A stretch of DNA of 64,000 bases from Chryseobacterium sp. JUb7 (GTDB lineage Bacteria > Bacteroidota > Bacteroidia > Flavobacteriales > Weeksellaceae), in NCBI RefSeq assembly GCF_024806495.1, contig NZ_JANUFF010000005.1, positions 186,001 through 250,000 of the forward strand, given 5' to 3'. Position 1 is the first letter of the stretch; each line of letters begins with the position of its first letter. The translations under genes were made by a program, and so were the position numbers. The notes below the pieces were generated by a model. It did not search any database. It saw nothing but the letters and a program-made list of their open reading frames with translations, and was not told where the DNA came from. Shown piece after piece: positions 26,185-36,174 of this stretch.

Positions 26185-26709
26185 TTATTCTTCAGTTTTT
26201 TCCTCTGTAGAATCAGCTGCTTCTGCCTTAGGCTCTTCAACTTTTTCTTCTACTTTAGGAGCTTCAGCAACTACAGCTTCTTTTTTAGCCGTTGTAGCTC
26301 TTCTGCTTCTTCTTGTAGCTTTTTTCTCTTCAGCATTAGGATTATAAAGCTCGTTGAAATCTACCAATTCGATAAGAGCAGTATCAGCAGCATCACCTGG
26401 TCTGAAACCTGTCTTGATGATTCTTGTATAACCACCGTTTCTTTCAGCGATTTTAGGAGCTACAGTTCTGAACAATTCAGCAACTGCTTCTTTATTTTGA
26501 AGATATGAAAAAACAATTCTTCTATTGTGTGTAGTATCTTCTTTTGCTTTTGTTAATAGAGGTTCAACATATACTCTCAAAGCTTTAGCTTTAGCTACAG
26601 TAGTGTTGATTCTTTTATGCTCAATTAGAGAACAAGCCATATTAGAAAGTAAAGCACTTCTGTGAGAAGCTGTTCTTCCTAAGTGATTGAATTTTTTACC
26701 GTGTCTCAT
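26185..26709 (-). CDS. rplQ: Ribosomal protein L17 with acidic C-terminal extension
   Basis: Large-subunit protein near the exit tunnel. Residues 1-115 are the standard L17 fold ([25 protein letters not shown]; later [23 protein letters not shown]). Residues about 125-174 form an Ala/Glu/Lys-rich low-complexity tail, longer than the about 120-residue enterobacterial protein. Last gene of the superoperon, 6 bases after rpoA. Confidence 0.97.
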   Translation of the reverse strand: MRHGKKFNHLGRTASHRSALLSNMACSLIEHKRINTTVAKAKALRVYVEPLLTKAKEDTTHNRRIVFSYLQNKEAVAELFRTVAPKIAERNGGYTRIIKTGFRPGDAADTALIELVDFNELYNPNAEEKKATRRSRRATTAKKEAVVAEAPKVEEKVEEPKAEAADSTEEKTEE

Positions 26710-26715
26710 TATTAA

Positions 26716-27711
26716 TTATTTATCAGCGTCTAACTTATATTTTGCAACGTCGAAACCGAAGTTAAGACCTTTTGAATGCACTAATTCTTCTAGTTCTGTC
26801 AAAGATTTTTTACCAAAATTTCTGAATTTCATCAAATCAGACTTACTGTAAGAAACCAATTCTCCAAGAGTTTCTACTTCAGCTGCTTTCAGACAGTTTA
26901 GGGCTCTTACAGAAAGATCCATATCTGCTAATTTAGACTTAAGTAGTTGTCTCGTATGAAGAGTTTCCTCATCATATTGGATAGATGCTTTTACGGCTTC
27001 AGTTTCAAGAGTGATTCTCTCATCAGAGAACAACATGAAGTGATAAATTAATATCTTAGAAGCTTCAGTTAAAGCATTTTGAGGGCTGATAGATCCATCA
27101 GTCTCTATATCTAATACAAGTTTTTCGTAGTCTGTTTTTTGCTCTACACGATAATTTTCAATACTATACTGTACTTTCTTAATTGGTGTAAAAATAGAGT
27201 CAATAGCAATAGTACCTACAGGTGCATTGTTTGACTTATTTTGTTCTGAAGGAACATATCCTCTACCTTTTTCAATATTGAAAGTAATTTCGAAAGTTAC
27301 ATCACTGTTTAGGTTACAGATCACTAGATCCGGATTAAGAATCTCAAATCCATTGATTGATTTACCTAAGTCTCCAGCAGTAATAATCGTTTGACCCGAA
27401 ACTTTAGCAACAACCTGCTCATTCGTCTGGTTTTCTGCCGTAGCTTTTAATCTTACCTGCTTAAGGTTAAGAATAATTTCGGTAACGTCTTCGATTACTC
27501 CTGGAATAGTTGAAAATTCGTGCTCTACACCTTCTATTTTGATAGATGAAATAGCGTATCCTTCCAGAGAAGAAAGCAACACTCTTCTCAAAGCATTACC
27601 GATTGTAAGCCCGAAACCTGGTTCTAGAGGTCTGAATTCGAATTGACCTTTAAATTCATCAGAGTTAAGTAAAATTACTTTATCGGGTTTTATGAATTGT
27701 AAAATTGCCAT
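26716..27711 (-). CDS. rpoA: RNA polymerase alpha subunit
   Basis: A 331-residue alpha subunit. The N-terminal dimerisation/assembly domain includes [26 protein letters not shown]. The C-terminal domain (from about 255) includes [22 protein letters not shown] and [13 protein letters not shown], the surface that contacts DNA and activators. It sits between rpsD and rplQ in the usual alpha-operon place. Confidence 0.98.
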   Translation of the reverse strand: MAILQFIKPDKVILLNSDEFKGQFEFRPLEPGFGLTIGNALRRVLLSSLEGYAISSIKIEGVEHEFSTIPGVIEDVTEIILNLKQVRLKATAENQTNEQVVAKVSGQTIITAGDLGKSINGFEILNPDLVICNLNSDVTFEITFNIEKGRGYVPSEQNKSNNAPVGTIAIDSIFTPIKKVQYSIENYRVEQKTDYEKLVLDIETDGSISPQNALTEASKILIYHFMLFSDERITLETEAVKASIQYDEETLHTRQLLKSKLADMDLSVRALNCLKAAEVETLGELVSYSKSDLMKFRNFGKKSLTELEELVHSKGLNFGFDVAKYKLDADK

Positions 27712-27744
27712 ATTATTGGGTTGAGCAAAAATTTGATTAAAAAA

Positions 27745-28353
27745 TTATTTAGAGTAAAGTTCGACGATAAGTTGTTCCTTGATCTCCTCCGGAATCTGGA
27801 TTCTTTCAGGAGCAGAAACGAAAGTACCTTCTTTCTTCTCATCGTTGAATTGTAACCACTCATAGTTTGCTTTAGCAGCCAATGAATTGGTAACAACCTC
27901 AAGAGACTTAGACTTTTCTCTTACAGCAATTACGTCACCAGCTTTAAGCAAATAAGATGGAATGTTTACTAGCTCTCCGTTCACAGTGATGTGTCTGTGA
28001 GAAACTAATTGTCTAGCACCAGCTCTGGTTTTAGCAAAACCTAATCTGTATACTACATTATCCAATCTAGACTCGCAAAGTTGTAAAAGAACTTCACCTG
28101 TTACTCCTTTACTTCTGTGTGCTTTATCAAATAGGTTAGCAAACTGTCTTTCTAAAATACCGTAAGTATATTTAGCTTTTTGTTTTTCAGCTAACTGAAC
28201 TGCATATTCTGATTTTTTAGCACCTCTTCTCTTGTTAGGACCGTGTTGTCCTGGCGGTTGGTTTTTTCTTTTCTCGAAGTTTTTATCATCTCCGTAGATT
28301 GCAGCACCAAACTTTCTAGCAATCTTAGTTTTAGGTCCAATATATCTTGCCAT
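27745..28353 (-). CDS. rpsD: Ribosomal protein S4
   Basis: A 202-residue primary 16S rRNA-binding protein with the S4 RNA-binding domain ([33 protein letters not shown] in outline). The N-terminus ([17 protein letters not shown]) lacks the Cys cluster of zinc-binding S4. In many bacteria S4 also represses the alpha operon; no specific target fold was identified here. Confidence 0.97.
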   Translation of the reverse strand: MARYIGPKTKIARKFGAAIYGDDKNFEKRKNQPPGQHGPNKRRGAKKSEYAVQLAEKQKAKYTYGILERQFANLFDKAHRSKGVTGEVLLQLCESRLDNVVYRLGFAKTRAGARQLVSHRHITVNGELVNIPSYLLKAGDVIAVREKSKSLEVVTNSLAAKANYEWLQFNDEKKEGTFVSAPERIQIPEEIKEQLIVELYSK

Positions 28354-28372
28354 AATGGGTAAATTCTAAAAA

Positions 28373-28762
28373 TTAAACTCTTCTTCTTTTTGGTGGTCTA
28401 CAACCGTTGTGTGGCATAGGAGTCACGTCAACGATTTCTGAAACTTCAATTCCTGAATTGTGAATAGTTCTGATTGCAGATTCTCTACCTGCACCTGGAC
28501 CTTTCACAAACACCTTTACTCTTCTTAAACCTGCTTCGTGAGCTACATTAGAGCAATTTTCTGCTGCCATTTGAGCAGCGAAAGGAGTATTCTTTTTAGA
28601 ACCTCTGAATCCCATTTTACCGGCAGAAGCCCAAGAGATTACCTCTCCGTTTTTATTTGTTAAAGAAATGATGATGTTATTGAAAGAAGCTTGAATATGA
28701 GCTTCACCAATAGCTTCAACTTTTACTTTTCTTTTTTTAACTACTTTAGTTTGTTTTGCCAT
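28373..28762 (-). CDS. rpsK: Ribosomal protein S11
   Basis: A 129-residue small-subunit platform protein. The block [20 protein letters not shown] and the C-terminal [18 protein letters not shown] are diagnostic. It follows rpsM by 12 bases. Confidence 0.98.
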   Translation of the reverse strand: MAKQTKVVKKRKVKVEAIGEAHIQASFNNIIISLTNKNGEVISWASAGKMGFRGSKKNTPFAAQMAAENCSNVAHEAGLRRVKVFVKGPGAGRESAIRTIHNSGIEVSEIVDVTPMPHNGCRPPKRRRV

Positions 28763-28774
28763 AATTCCTAACGA

Positions 28775-29152
28775 TTATTTACTAGCTTTTTTCTTGTTAG
28801 CAACAGTTTTTCTCTTTCCTTTACGGGTTCTAGAGTTGTTTTTCGTTCTCTGGCCTCTTAAAGGTAATCCAAGTCTGTGACGTATTCCTCGTTGGCATCC
28901 TATGTCCATCAATCTCTTGATGTTCAATTGCACTTCAGATCTAAGTTCCCCTTCTACTTTTACGTTTTCTGAGATATAAGTTCTGATTGCAGCCAATTCA
29001 TCGTCATTCCATTCGTTGACTTTCTTGTCTTCGCTGATACCGGCAGCTTTAAGGATTTCAGAAGAAGTACTTCTTCCAACTCCGTAGATGTAAGTTAAAC
29101 CGATAACGCCTCTTTTGTTTTTTGGTAAATCAATACCTGAAATTCTCGCCAT
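28775..29152 (-). CDS. rpsM: Ribosomal protein S13
   Basis: A 125-residue head protein of the small subunit, contacting the P-site t[27 protein letters not shown] opens it, and [24 protein letters not shown] closes the conserved part, followed by a Lys-rich tail. Confidence 0.98.
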   Translation of the reverse strand: MARISGIDLPKNKRGVIGLTYIYGVGRSTSSEILKAAGISEDKKVNEWNDDELAAIRTYISENVKVEGELRSEVQLNIKRLMDIGCQRGIRHRLGLPLRGQRTKNNSRTRKGKRKTVANKKKASK

Positions 29153-29161
29153 AATTTAATT

Positions 29162-29278
29162 TTAGCCTTGTCTTTGTTTAAATTTTGGGTTTTTCTTGTT
29201 GATTACAAACAGTACACCTTTTCTGCGTACGATTTTGCAATCAGCACTTCTTTTTTTAATTGATGCTCTTACTTTCAT
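29162..29278 (-). CDS. rpmJ: Ribosomal protein L36 (zinc-free form)
   Basis: A 38-residue protein, [20 protein letters not shown] at its start and NPKFKQRQG at its end. Only one of the zinc-ligand cysteines is kept (Cys14), so this is the zinc-independent (C-minus) form. It lies between infA and rpsM as in most bacteria. Confidence 0.95.
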   Translation of the reverse strand: MKVRASIKKRSADCKIVRRKGVLFVINKKNPKFKQRQG

Positions 29279-29339
29279 TTTGATAGTATTTATTTTTTAA
29301 CAATAGCCAAATGGAACAAGTATTCCATTTGGCATTTGT

Positions 29340-29555
29340 TTAGTATCTAAATGTAATTCTCCCTTTTGATAAATCGTAAGGAGACATTTCTAGTTTTACC
29401 TTATCACCAGGTAAAAGTTTAATATAATGCATTCTCATTTTACCAGAAATATGAGCGATAAGTATATGCCCATTTTCCAGCTCTACACGGAACTGGGCGT
29501 TCGAAAGTGCTTCCGTAATAACGCCGTCTTGTTCAATATGTTTTTGTTTCGCCAT
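29340..29555 (-). CDS. infA: Translation initiation factor IF-1
   Basis: A 71-residue OB-fold protein that binds the ribosomal A site during initiation. [20 protein letters not shown] and [20 protein letters not shown] are diagnostic. It starts 3 bases after secY. Confidence 0.98.
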   Translation of the reverse strand: MAKQKHIEQDGVITEALSNAQFRVELENGHILIAHISGKMRMHYIKLLPGDKVKLEMSPYDLSKGRITFRY

Positions 29556-29558
29556 AAA

Positions 29559-30938
29559 TTAATATCCAGTCGTTCTTGATAATTTAGACTGCATTAAGCC
29601 ATCATAATGATGGTTCAGCAGATAGGTATTAATCTGTTGAACAGTATCTAAAATTACTCCAACCATAATCAATAGTGATGTTCCCCCGAAAAATAAGGCG
29701 AACGCATCTGTCTGAACAAAGCTTCCATGCACAATTGCTGGAAGGACTGCAAAGATAGATAAAAATATTGCACCTGGCAAGGTAATTTTTGATAAAATAT
29801 CATCTAAATAATCAGCAGTTTCTTTCCCGGGTCTTACTTTCGGTACTAAACCTCCGTTTCTCTTCAAATCATCAGCCATTTGGTTTACCGGAATTGTAAT
29901 CGCAGTATAGAAAAATGAGAAGATAATAATTAATAGCGCGAACAATACATTGTATTGCCAGCTAAAAACATTCTTGAAACCTGCAAGAAAAGTGTTAGAC
30001 TCATCGAATTTTGTTAATAATCCAGGTACGAACATCAATGCCTGAGCAAAGATAATCGGCATTACACCTGCAGCATTTACTTTCAATGGGATCCACTGTC
30101 TTGCTCCTTGCATAAGATTTCTGTTTACACCTCCTCTTGCTTGAGCTCTGCTTACATACTGGATAGGGATTTTTCTGACAGCAACAGATAGTACTACTGC
30201 TAAAAGAACAACCAACATCCAGAAAATTACTTCAATAAGGATCATGATTGATCCCATCCCTCCTTTTCCGTTCTGCACGGCCATTTCCTGTACAAATGCT
30301 TCTGGAAGTCTAGATAAAATACCTACCATAATAAGGATAGAAATACCATTTCCGATTCCTTTATCAGTAATTTTTTCACCTAGCCACATTGCAAATACAG
30401 ATCCGGCAACAAGTATTACAATACTTGGTAACCAGAACATGATAGAATTTGGCTCTACATAGTATGCAGAAGAGAATTGAGCATATGGTAAGAATAATTG
30501 AGTAATAGAAGTTAAATAAGAAGGTGCCTGTACTAAACAAACTCCAATAGTTAACCATCTTGTAATTTGGTTCAATGTATTTCTACCTGACTCTCCATCT
30601 TTCTGAAGCTTCTGAAGATAAGGGATAGCCATCCCCATCAACTGAACAATAATAGAAGCAGAAATATAAGGCATGATTCCTAACGCCATCACGGAAGCGT
30701 GGCTGAAAGCCCCCCCCGTAAACGACGAAAGCAAGCCAAGGAGACCTGCTCCTTGCTTGTTACCGCCCTGACTTTTATAATGCTCTAAGAGATCTCCTAC
30801 TTCCGCAAGGTTAATTGCCGGAAGAGAGATATAAGATGCGAATCTATACACAAGGATAATCCCTAAAGTGAAGAGAATTTTATCTCTAAGCTCTTTAAGA
30901 CTCCAAATATTTTTAAGTGTTTGTATAAATTCTTTCAT
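29559..30938 (-). CDS. secY: Protein translocase subunit SecY
   Basis: A 459-residue, ten-helix channel of the Sec translocon. GIMPYISASIIVQLM (helix 2 region), GIGNGISILIMVGI and the C-terminal MADDLKRNGGLVPKVRPG and GGTSLLIMVGVILDTVQQI are typical. It lies between rplO and infA, the normal end of the spc operon. Confidence 0.98.
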   Translation of the reverse strand: MKEFIQTLKNIWSLKELRDKILFTLGIILVYRFASYISLPAINLAEVGDLLEHYKSQGGNKQGAGLLGLLSSFTGGAFSHASVMALGIMPYISASIIVQLMGMAIPYLQKLQKDGESGRNTLNQITRWLTIGVCLVQAPSYLTSITQLFLPYAQFSSAYYVEPNSIMFWLPSIVILVAGSVFAMWLGEKITDKGIGNGISILIMVGILSRLPEAFVQEMAVQNGKGGMGSIMILIEVIFWMLVVLLAVVLSVAVRKIPIQYVSRAQARGGVNRNLMQGARQWIPLKVNAAGVMPIIFAQALMFVPGLLTKFDESNTFLAGFKNVFSWQYNVLFALLIIIFSFFYTAITIPVNQMADDLKRNGGLVPKVRPGKETADYLDDILSKITLPGAIFLSIFAVLPAIVHGSFVQTDAFALFFGGTSLLIMVGVILDTVQQINTYLLNHHYDGLMQSKLSRTTGY

Positions 30939-30947
30939 TAGTAATTA

Positions 30948-31397
30948 TTATAAGGTAATTGCTTTTCCACCTGCTTTAGCAATAAGCTCTTCAGCAGATT
31001 TAGTGAATTTGTCAGCAGAGATTGAAACCGCAGATTTCAATTCTCCTCTACCCATAATTTTCACTAATTCGTTTTTAGTAATTAGACCGTTCTCAATCAT
31101 AACTTCTCTTGTAATATCTCCAGTGATAGATTTATTCTCGATTAAAGTTTGAATTGTATCAAGGTTAATTCCTCTAAACTCTTTTCTGTTTACGTTTTTG
31201 AATCCGAATTTAGGTAATCTTCTTTGTAAAGGCATCTGACCTCCTTCAAAACCGATCTTCTGAGAATAACCAGCTCTTGCTTTCTGTCCTTTATGTCCTT
31301 TCGTAGCAGTACCTCCTTTTCCACTACCTTGACCTCTACCAATTCTTTTTGAATTGAAAGTAGATCCTGCAGCAGGTTTTATGTTATTTAAATTCAT
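30948..31397 (-). CDS. rplO: Ribosomal protein L15
   Basis: A 149-residue large-subunit assembly protein with the Gly-rich basic N-terminus (RIGRGQGSGKGGTATKGHKG) and the globular C-terminal part ending SAEELIAKAGGKAITL. Confidence 0.97.
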   Translation of the reverse strand: MNLNNIKPAAGSTFNSKRIGRGQGSGKGGTATKGHKGQKARAGYSQKIGFEGGQMPLQRRLPKFGFKNVNRKEFRGINLDTIQTLIENKSITGDITREVMIENGLITKNELVKIMGRGELKSAVSISADKFTKSAEELIAKAGGKAITL

Positions 31398-31418
31398 TTT
31401 AATTTCTTTTGTTAAAAA

Positions 31419-31595
31419 TTATTTTTGAACTTCAAGTAAATGACTAACTGCAGCTATCATTCCTAAGATAGAAGGAGTAGCTTCGTGTTCTACAACTTGG
31501 TGAAGTTTCTTAAATCCTAATGCTTCAAGCGTTCTCTTTTGGGTTTTTGTTCTACCAATAGCGCTTCTTACTTGTTTTACTTTAATTGTTGCCAT
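31419..31595 (-). CDS. rpmD: Ribosomal protein L30
   Basis: A 58-residue protein, MATIKVKQVRSAIGRTKTQK at the start and LGFKKLHQVVEHEATPSILG following; typical short bacterial L30. It lies between rpsE and rplO, 10 bases after the rpsE stop. Confidence 0.95.
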   Translation of the reverse strand: MATIKVKQVRSAIGRTKTQKRTLEALGFKKLHQVVEHEATPSILGMIAAVSHLLEVQK

Positions 31596-31605
31596 TGTTT
31601 ATATA

Positions 31606-32127
31606 TTAACCGTTAAACACTTTACTTAGAGAAACTCCTCTCATTCTTGCAATTTCTTCAGGTCTTCTGATGTCCAATAACGCTTTGAAAGTAGCTTTCA
31701 CCACGTTGTGAGGGTTTGAAGATCCTTTAGATTTTGAAAGGATATCGTGAATACCAGCAGATTCAAGTACCGCTCTTACCGCACCACCGGCGATAAGTCC
31801 TGTACCGTGAGAAGCAGGTCTTAAGAAGATATCTGCACCACCGTATCTAGCAGTAGTTTGGTGAGGAATTGTGTGGTTCATTACAGGAACTTTTACAAGG
31901 TTTTTCTTAGCGTCTTCAACTGCTTTAGCAATTGCAGAAGCAACCTCTTTAGATTTTCCTAGTCCGTAACCGATAACTCCTTCCTCGTTACCTACAACTA
32001 CGATAGCAGAGAATCCGAAAGCTCTACCTCCTTTAGTTACTTTTGTTACTCTGTTAACAGCTACGAGACGATCTTTAAGTTCTAATCCTCCCGGTTTTAC
32101 TCTTTCTATATTATCTAGTCCTAACAT
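31606..32127 (-). CDS. rpsE: Ribosomal protein S5
   Basis: A 173-residue protein involved in decoding fidelity. The double-stranded-RNA-binding-like N-terminal domain has [20 protein letters not shown], and the C-terminal domain has [20 protein letters not shown]. Confidence 0.98.
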   Translation of the reverse strand: MLGLDNIERVKPGGLELKDRLVAVNRVTKVTKGGRAFGFSAIVVVGNEEGVIGYGLGKSKEVASAIAKAVEDAKKNLVKVPVMNHTIPHQTTARYGGADIFLRPASHGTGLIAGGAVRAVLESAGIHDILSKSKGSSNPHNVVKATFKALLDIRRPEEIARMRGVSLSKVFNG

Positions 32128-32146
32128 ATTTTCCGAAATTTAATGA

Positions 32147-32500
32147 TTAGAATTTAAGTCCTCCTTCTCTCGCACCATCAGCTAGAGCTTTCACTCTTCC
32201 GTGATATACGAATCCGTTTCTATCAAACACTATAGTTTCAATTCCTGCAGCTTTAGCTTTAGCAGCGATTGCTTTACCTACAGCAGCAGAAACTTCAGTT
32301 TTAGTTCCGTTAGCATCAACTCCTTTCTCTCTAGAAGAAGCAGAAGCTAAAGTTTTCCCACTGTTGTCGTCGATTAACTGAGCGTAAATTTCCTTATTAC
32401 TTTTATATACAGATAATCTTGGCAATTCAGAAGATCCAGAGATTTTCCCTCTTACTCTTCGTTTTATTCTTATTCTTTTTTCTAATTTACTTAATGCCAT
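32147..32500 (-). CDS. rplR: Ribosomal protein L18
   Basis: A 117-residue 5S rRNA-binding protein: basic N-terminal arm ([20 protein letters not shown]), then [18 protein letters not shown] and the C-terminal [19 protein letters not shown]. Confidence 0.98.
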   Translation of the reverse strand: MALSKLEKRIRIKRRVRGKISGSSELPRLSVYKSNKEIYAQLIDDNSGKTLASASSREKGVDANGTKTEVSAAVGKAIAAKAKAAGIETIVFDRNGFVYHGRVKALADGAREGGLKF

Positions 32501-32515
32501 AATACTTATAATTTA

Positions 32516-33061
32516 TTAAGCAGATTTACCAGCTTTACGTCTAACAATTTCTCCTACGAATTTAACACCTTTTCCTTTGTATGGCTCAGGCTTTCTGAAA
32601 GAACGGATCTTTGCAGCTACCATTCCAAGAAGTTGATTGTCGTGAGACGTTAAAGTAATAATTGGGTTTTTACCTTTTTCAGTCAATGTATCTACTTTCA
32701 CTTCACCTGGAAGTTCCAATACGATACCGTGAGAGAATCCTAAAGCCAGCTCAAGTTTTTGACCTGAGTGAGATGCTCTGTATCCTACCCCTACTAATTC
32801 CAGTTTCTTTTCGAAACCTGTATTAACACCAACAATCATGTTGTTGATCAACGCTCTGTATAAACCGTGAAGCGCTTTGTGCTGTTTAGTATCAGATGGT
32901 CTGTTTACGTTCAGTATACCATCATTTTGTTCTAAAGTAATTCCTGCTGTAAGCTCCTGAGAAAGTTCTCCTTTAGGACCTTTTACAGTTACTACACCGT
33001 TGTTTTCAGTGATCGTAACTCCTGCTGGAATTGTTATAATTGCTTTACCAATTCTTGACAT
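32516..33061 (-). CDS. rplF: Ribosomal protein L6
   Basis: A 181-residue protein near the factor-binding centre, with two similar domains: SRIGKAIITIPAGVTITENN opens the first, and the C-terminal signature PEPYKGKGVKFVGEIVRRKA closes the second. Confidence 0.98.
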   Translation of the reverse strand: MSRIGKAIITIPAGVTITENNGVVTVKGPKGELSQELTAGITLEQNDGILNVNRPSDTKQHKALHGLYRALINNMIVGVNTGFEKKLELVGVGYRASHSGQKLELALGFSHGIVLELPGEVKVDTLTEKGKNPIITLTSHDNQLLGMVAAKIRSFRKPEPYKGKGVKFVGEIVRRKAGKSA

Positions 33062-33078
33062 TTTCCTCTGATTAAAAA

Positions 33079-33477
33079 TTAATAAACATAGCAGATTACT
33101 TCACCGCCTACTTTTTCTTCTCTAGCTTTCTTGTCAGTCATTACTCCTCTTGAAGTAGAGATGATAGAAATACCCAAACCGTTTAGTACTCTTGGAAGTT
33201 CTCCTGAACCTTTGTACTGTCTCAAACCTGGTCTAGAAGCTCTTTGAATAGACTTGATAGCTGGTTTGCTGGTTTGTTTGTCGTACTTTAAAGCGATTTT
33301 GATCGTACCTTGAACAGCGCTATCTTCAAACTTGTAGTTTAAGATATACCCTTGATCAAATAAGATCTTAGTAATCTCCTTTTTGATTTTCGATGCAGGA
33401 ATTTCCACCACTTTATGGCCTGCGCTTTGTGCGTTCCTTACTCTTGTTAGGAAATCTGAAATTGGATCTGTTACCAT
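33079..33477 (-). CDS. rpsH: Ribosomal protein S8
   Basis: A 132-residue 16S rRNA-binding protein: DPISDFLTRVRNAQSAGHK at the start and LGISIISTSRGVMTDKKAR near the end. S8 often represses the spc operon post-transcriptionally. An unusual 149-base gap holding a strong hairpin lies directly upstream. Confidence 0.98.
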   Translation of the reverse strand: MVTDPISDFLTRVRNAQSAGHKVVEIPASKIKKEITKILFDQGYILNYKFEDSAVQGTIKIALKYDKQTSKPAIKSIQRASRPGLRQYKGSGELPRVLNGLGISIISTSRGVMTDKKAREEKVGGEVICYVY

Positions 33478-33534
33478 TTTTCTTTTATAAATTATTGGTT
33501 AAAGAACAATCAGTTTTGCAAAGACTTGAAGAGT

Positions 33535-33572
33535 AAAATATCAGACGTCAGAAATCTTCGGTCTGATATTTT
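33535..33572. repeat. Strong hairpin in the rpsN-rpsH gap
   Basis: A 12-bp perfect inverted repeat (AAAATATCAGAC with GTCTGATATTTT) around a 14-base loop, in the only large gap of the spc part of the operon. In the direction of transcription (minus) it is followed by ACTCTTC, so the T-run is limited to the stem; on the plus strand it would make a full terminator with a T tail. An attenuator, RNA-processing site or S8 control element are all possible. Confidence 0.6.
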
Positions 33573-33626
33573 TTATCTTTAGTATCTGAACAACTTAATT
33601 GTCCCGATTTTTTTAATTAGTAATTA

Positions 33627-33896
33627 TTACCAACTAGCTTTTTTAACTCCCGGGATAAGACCGTTGTTTGCCATTTCTCTGAAAGTTACTCTGGAAATAC
33701 CAAACGTTCTCATGTATCCTCTTGGTCTACCTGTCAGTTTACATCTGTTGTGTAATCTTACAGGAGAAGCGTTTTTAGGAAGCTTTTGTAAACCTTCGTA
33801 ATCACCTGCTTCTTTAAGAGCTTTTCTTTTATCAGCGTATTTAGCAACTAGTGCTTCTCTTTTGCGCTCACGCGCTTTCATTGATTCTTTAGCCAT
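33627..33896 (-). CDS. rpsN: Ribosomal protein S14 (zinc-free form)
   Basis: An 89-residue S14 of the long type without zinc-binding cysteines (only one Cys, in [20 protein letters not shown]). [20 protein letters not shown] is the typical N-terminus. It starts 3 bases after rplE. Confidence 0.98.
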   Translation of the reverse strand: MAKESMKARERKREALVAKYADKRKALKEAGDYEGLQKLPKNASPVRLHNRCKLTGRPRGYMRTFGISRVTFREMANNGLIPGVKKASW

Positions 33897-33899
33897 TTC

Positions 33900-34451
33900 T
33901 TAGTTCTTTTTAAATGGTAAACCGAAGTGAGTTAATAATGCTTTAGCTTCTTTATCTGTTTTCGCAGTTGTAACGAAAGTGATGTCCATCCCTTGGATTT
34001 TTTTCACTTTGTCGATTACGATCTCAGGGAAGATAATTTGCTCAGTAATACCTAAGTTGTAATTACCTCTACCATCGAAACCATCAGCTTTAATACCAGA
34101 AAAATCTCTAATACGTGGTAAAGCAGAAGCAGTAAGTCTGTCTAGGAACTCATACATTTTGTGAGCTCTAAGAGTAACTTTAGCCCCTACAGGCATACCT
34201 TTTCTCAATTTGAAAGCAGCTTCGTCTTTCTTAGAGATAGTACCTACAGCCTTCTGACCAGTGATGTTCGTTAATTCTTCAACAGCATAATCAATGATTT
34301 TTTTGTCTGCAGTAGCATCACCTAACCCTTGAGAAAGGATGATTTTTTCCAATTTAGGTACCTGCATTACTGACTTGTACCCGAATTCTTCCATCATTGC
34401 AGGAACAATCGTTTCTTTATATGCTTTTTTGGGTCTTGCTATATATTCCAT
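33900..34451 (-). CDS. rplE: Ribosomal protein L5
   Basis: A 183-residue 5S rRNA-binding protein that also contacts the P-site t[37 protein letters not shown] and [19 protein letters not shown] are diagnostic. Confidence 0.98.
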   Translation of the reverse strand: MEYIARPKKAYKETIVPAMMEEFGYKSVMQVPKLEKIILSQGLGDATADKKIIDYAVEELTNITGQKAVGTISKKDEAAFKLRKGMPVGAKVTLRAHKMYEFLDRLTASALPRIRDFSGIKADGFDGRGNYNLGITEQIIFPEIVIDKVKKIQGMDITFVTTAKTDKEAKALLTHFGLPFKKN

Positions 34452-34464
34452 GTGTTATTTAAAA

Positions 34465-34791
34465 TTATAAAGTTTCACCCGTTTTTTTGTTGATTCTTAC
34501 TTTCTTATCTCCTTCGATTTTGTAACCGATTTTGATAGCTTTTCCGTCTTTACCAACTAAAGCTATGTTTGAGATATGGATAGAAGCTTCCTTTTCTGTG
34601 ATTCCTCCTTGAGGATTTGAAGCTGAAGGCTTAACGTGTTTTTTAACGATGTTAAGTCCTGCAACGATCACTCTTGGGTCTTTACCTTCTTTTTTGATCA
34701 CTTCAATAACTTCACCAGTCTTACCTTTGATATCTTTCTTACCAGTAGTAATGATTACGTTATCTCCTCTTTTTATTTTTAACTTTGACAT
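34465..34791 (-). CDS. rplX: Ribosomal protein L24
   Basis: A 108-residue assembly initiator with the N-terminal KOW motif (KRGDNVIITTGKKDIKGKTG) and NIVKKHVKPSASNPQGGI. Confidence 0.97.
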   Translation of the reverse strand: MSKLKIKRGDNVIITTGKKDIKGKTGEVIEVIKKEGKDPRVIVAGLNIVKKHVKPSASNPQGGITEKEASIHISNIALVGKDGKAIKIGYKIEGDKKVRINKKTGETL

Positions 34792-34813
34792 TTTCTTTTA
34801 AAAATTTTAAAAA

Positions 34814-35182
34814 TTAAAGTACTTCAGGAGCCAATGAAATGATTTTCATATATTCTTTGTCTCTCAACTCACGAGCAACAGGTCCGAAAACACGAGTTCC
34901 TCTCATTTCTCCACCAGCGTTTAGTAAAACACAAGCATTGTCTTCGAATTTGATGTATGAACCATCTTTTCTTCTTACTGCTTTTTTAGTTCTTACTACT
35001 ACCGCTTTAGATACTTGACCTTTCTTTGCGTTTCCTGATGGTGTAGAATCTTTAATAGTAACTACGATCTTATCACCAACTGAAGCATATCTTCTTCTGG
35101 TACCACCCAGAACTCTGATTACTAGTACTTCTTTCGCACCAGTGTTATCAGCAACTTTTAATCTTGATTCTGTTTGTAACAT
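34814..35182 (-). CDS. rplN: Ribosomal protein L14
   Basis: A 122-residue subunit-interface protein: [20 protein letters not shown] at the start, [20 protein letters not shown] at the end. The start shares one base with the rpsQ stop. Confidence 0.98.
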   Translation of the reverse strand: MLQTESRLKVADNTGAKEVLVIRVLGGTRRRYASVGDKIVVTIKDSTPSGNAKKGQVSKAVVVRTKKAVRRKDGSYIKFEDNACVLLNAGGEMRGTRVFGPVARELRDKEYMKIISLAPEVL

Positions 35183-35436
35183 TACTTAGCTTTTTCAATG
35201 ATTCTTACTAATCTCCATCTCTTGCTCTTGCTCATAGGTCTAGTTTCTTGGATAAGAACTGTATCTCCTTCTGTGCATTCGTTGTTCTCGTCGTGTGCAG
35301 TATATTTTTTCGTTTTTAATACGAATTTACCGTACATCGGGTGTTTCACTCTCGTCGTCTCACTTACAACAATGGTCTTTTCCATTTTATTGCTGGAAAC
35401 TATTCCGATTCTTTCTTTTCTTAAGTTTCTTTCCAT
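35182..35436 (-). CDS. rpsQ: Ribosomal protein S17
   Basis: An 84-residue OB-fold 16S rRNA-binding protein: [20 protein letters not shown] and [20 protein letters not shown]. It overlaps rplN by one base. Confidence 0.98.
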   Translation of the reverse strand: MERNLRKERIGIVSSNKMEKTIVVSETTRVKHPMYGKFVLKTKKYTAHDENNECTEGDTVLIQETRPMSKSKRWRLVRIIEKAK

Positions 35437-35450
35437 AATGTATGAAAATC

Positions 35451-35648
35451 TTATTGTTGTTTGTTAGTTAACTCAGTATTTAATCTTGCGATTGCCTTTC
35501 TCAAATCTCTGATTTGAATAGGGTTTTCAAGCGGGCTGATTTTGTGAGCCAATTTCATTTTAGAATATTGAGCTTTCGCATCAGCTAGTTGAGCTTGAAT
35601 ATCCTCTGCGCTTAAATTTTTAATATCAGCTGTTTTCATTGTATTCAA
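35451..35648 (-). CDS. rpmC: Ribosomal protein L29
   Basis: A 65-residue helical-hairpin protein at the tunnel exit. [20 protein letters not shown] (the fourth residue Met is the usual start) and [19 protein letters not shown] match L29. Start either at 35648 (MNT) or 35639 (MKT); the shorter one fits the family better. Confidence 0.93.
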   Translation of the reverse strand: MNTMKTADIKNLSAEDIQAQLADAKAQYSKMKLAHKISPLENPIQIRDLRKAIARLNTELTNKQQ

Positions 35649-35651
35649 AGA

Positions 35652-36077
35652 TTAAAGAGGTTTAACAAAATCGTTAGCAACTATAAATTTAGTAACTACT
35701 GGTAATTTCTGTGCAGCAAGTCTTAAAGCTTCCTTAGCGATTTCGTAAGGTACACCTCCGATTTCGAACATAATTTTACCTGGTTTTACTACAGCTACCC
35801 AATATTCCACAGCACCTTTACCTTTACCCATACGTACTTCCGCTGGTTTTTTAGTAATTGGCTTATCCGGGAAGATTTTGATCCATAGTTGACCCTCTCT
35901 CTTCATATATCTTGTCGCAGCGATACGCGCAGCTTCAATTTGTCTTGCAGTGATCCAAGCACCTTCTGTCGCCTTAATCCCGAAAGTTCCATAAGCAAGT
36001 TGACTACCTCTTTGGGCATTCCCCTTCATTTTCATCTTATGAACTCTACGGAACTTGGTTCTTTTTGGTTGTAACAT
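35652..36077 (-). CDS. rplP: Ribosomal protein L16
   Basis: A 141-residue protein organising the A-site of the large subunit: [40 protein letters not shown] and [20 protein letters not shown]. Confidence 0.98.
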   Translation of the reverse strand: MLQPKRTKFRRVHKMKMKGNAQRGSQLAYGTFGIKATEGAWITARQIEAARIAATRYMKREGQLWIKIFPDKPITKKPAEVRMGKGKGAVEYWVAVVKPGKIMFEIGGVPYEIAKEALRLAAQKLPVVTKFIVANDFVKPL

Positions 36078-36086
36078 AATTTCTAA

Positions 36087-36114
36087 ATTTTAGATTTTAG
36101 ATTTTAGATTTTAG
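36087..36114. repeat. Tandem heptanucleotide repeat between rpsC and rplP
   Basis: Four exact head-to-tail copies of ATTTTAG plus a partial fifth, in a 97-base gap within an otherwise tightly packed operon. Such short perfect tandem arrays are prone to slippage, and the region is in the mRNA leader of rplP. Confidence 0.85.
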
Positions 36115-36174
36115 ATTTTTTTTATTTTAAAAAAGTAACGGTAATTTAAAATTCAAAATTTCTATCTAAAATTT

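Noticed and set aside
36087..36114. CRISPR-like array
   Set aside because: The units are seven bases long with no spacers; it is a simple tandem repeat.
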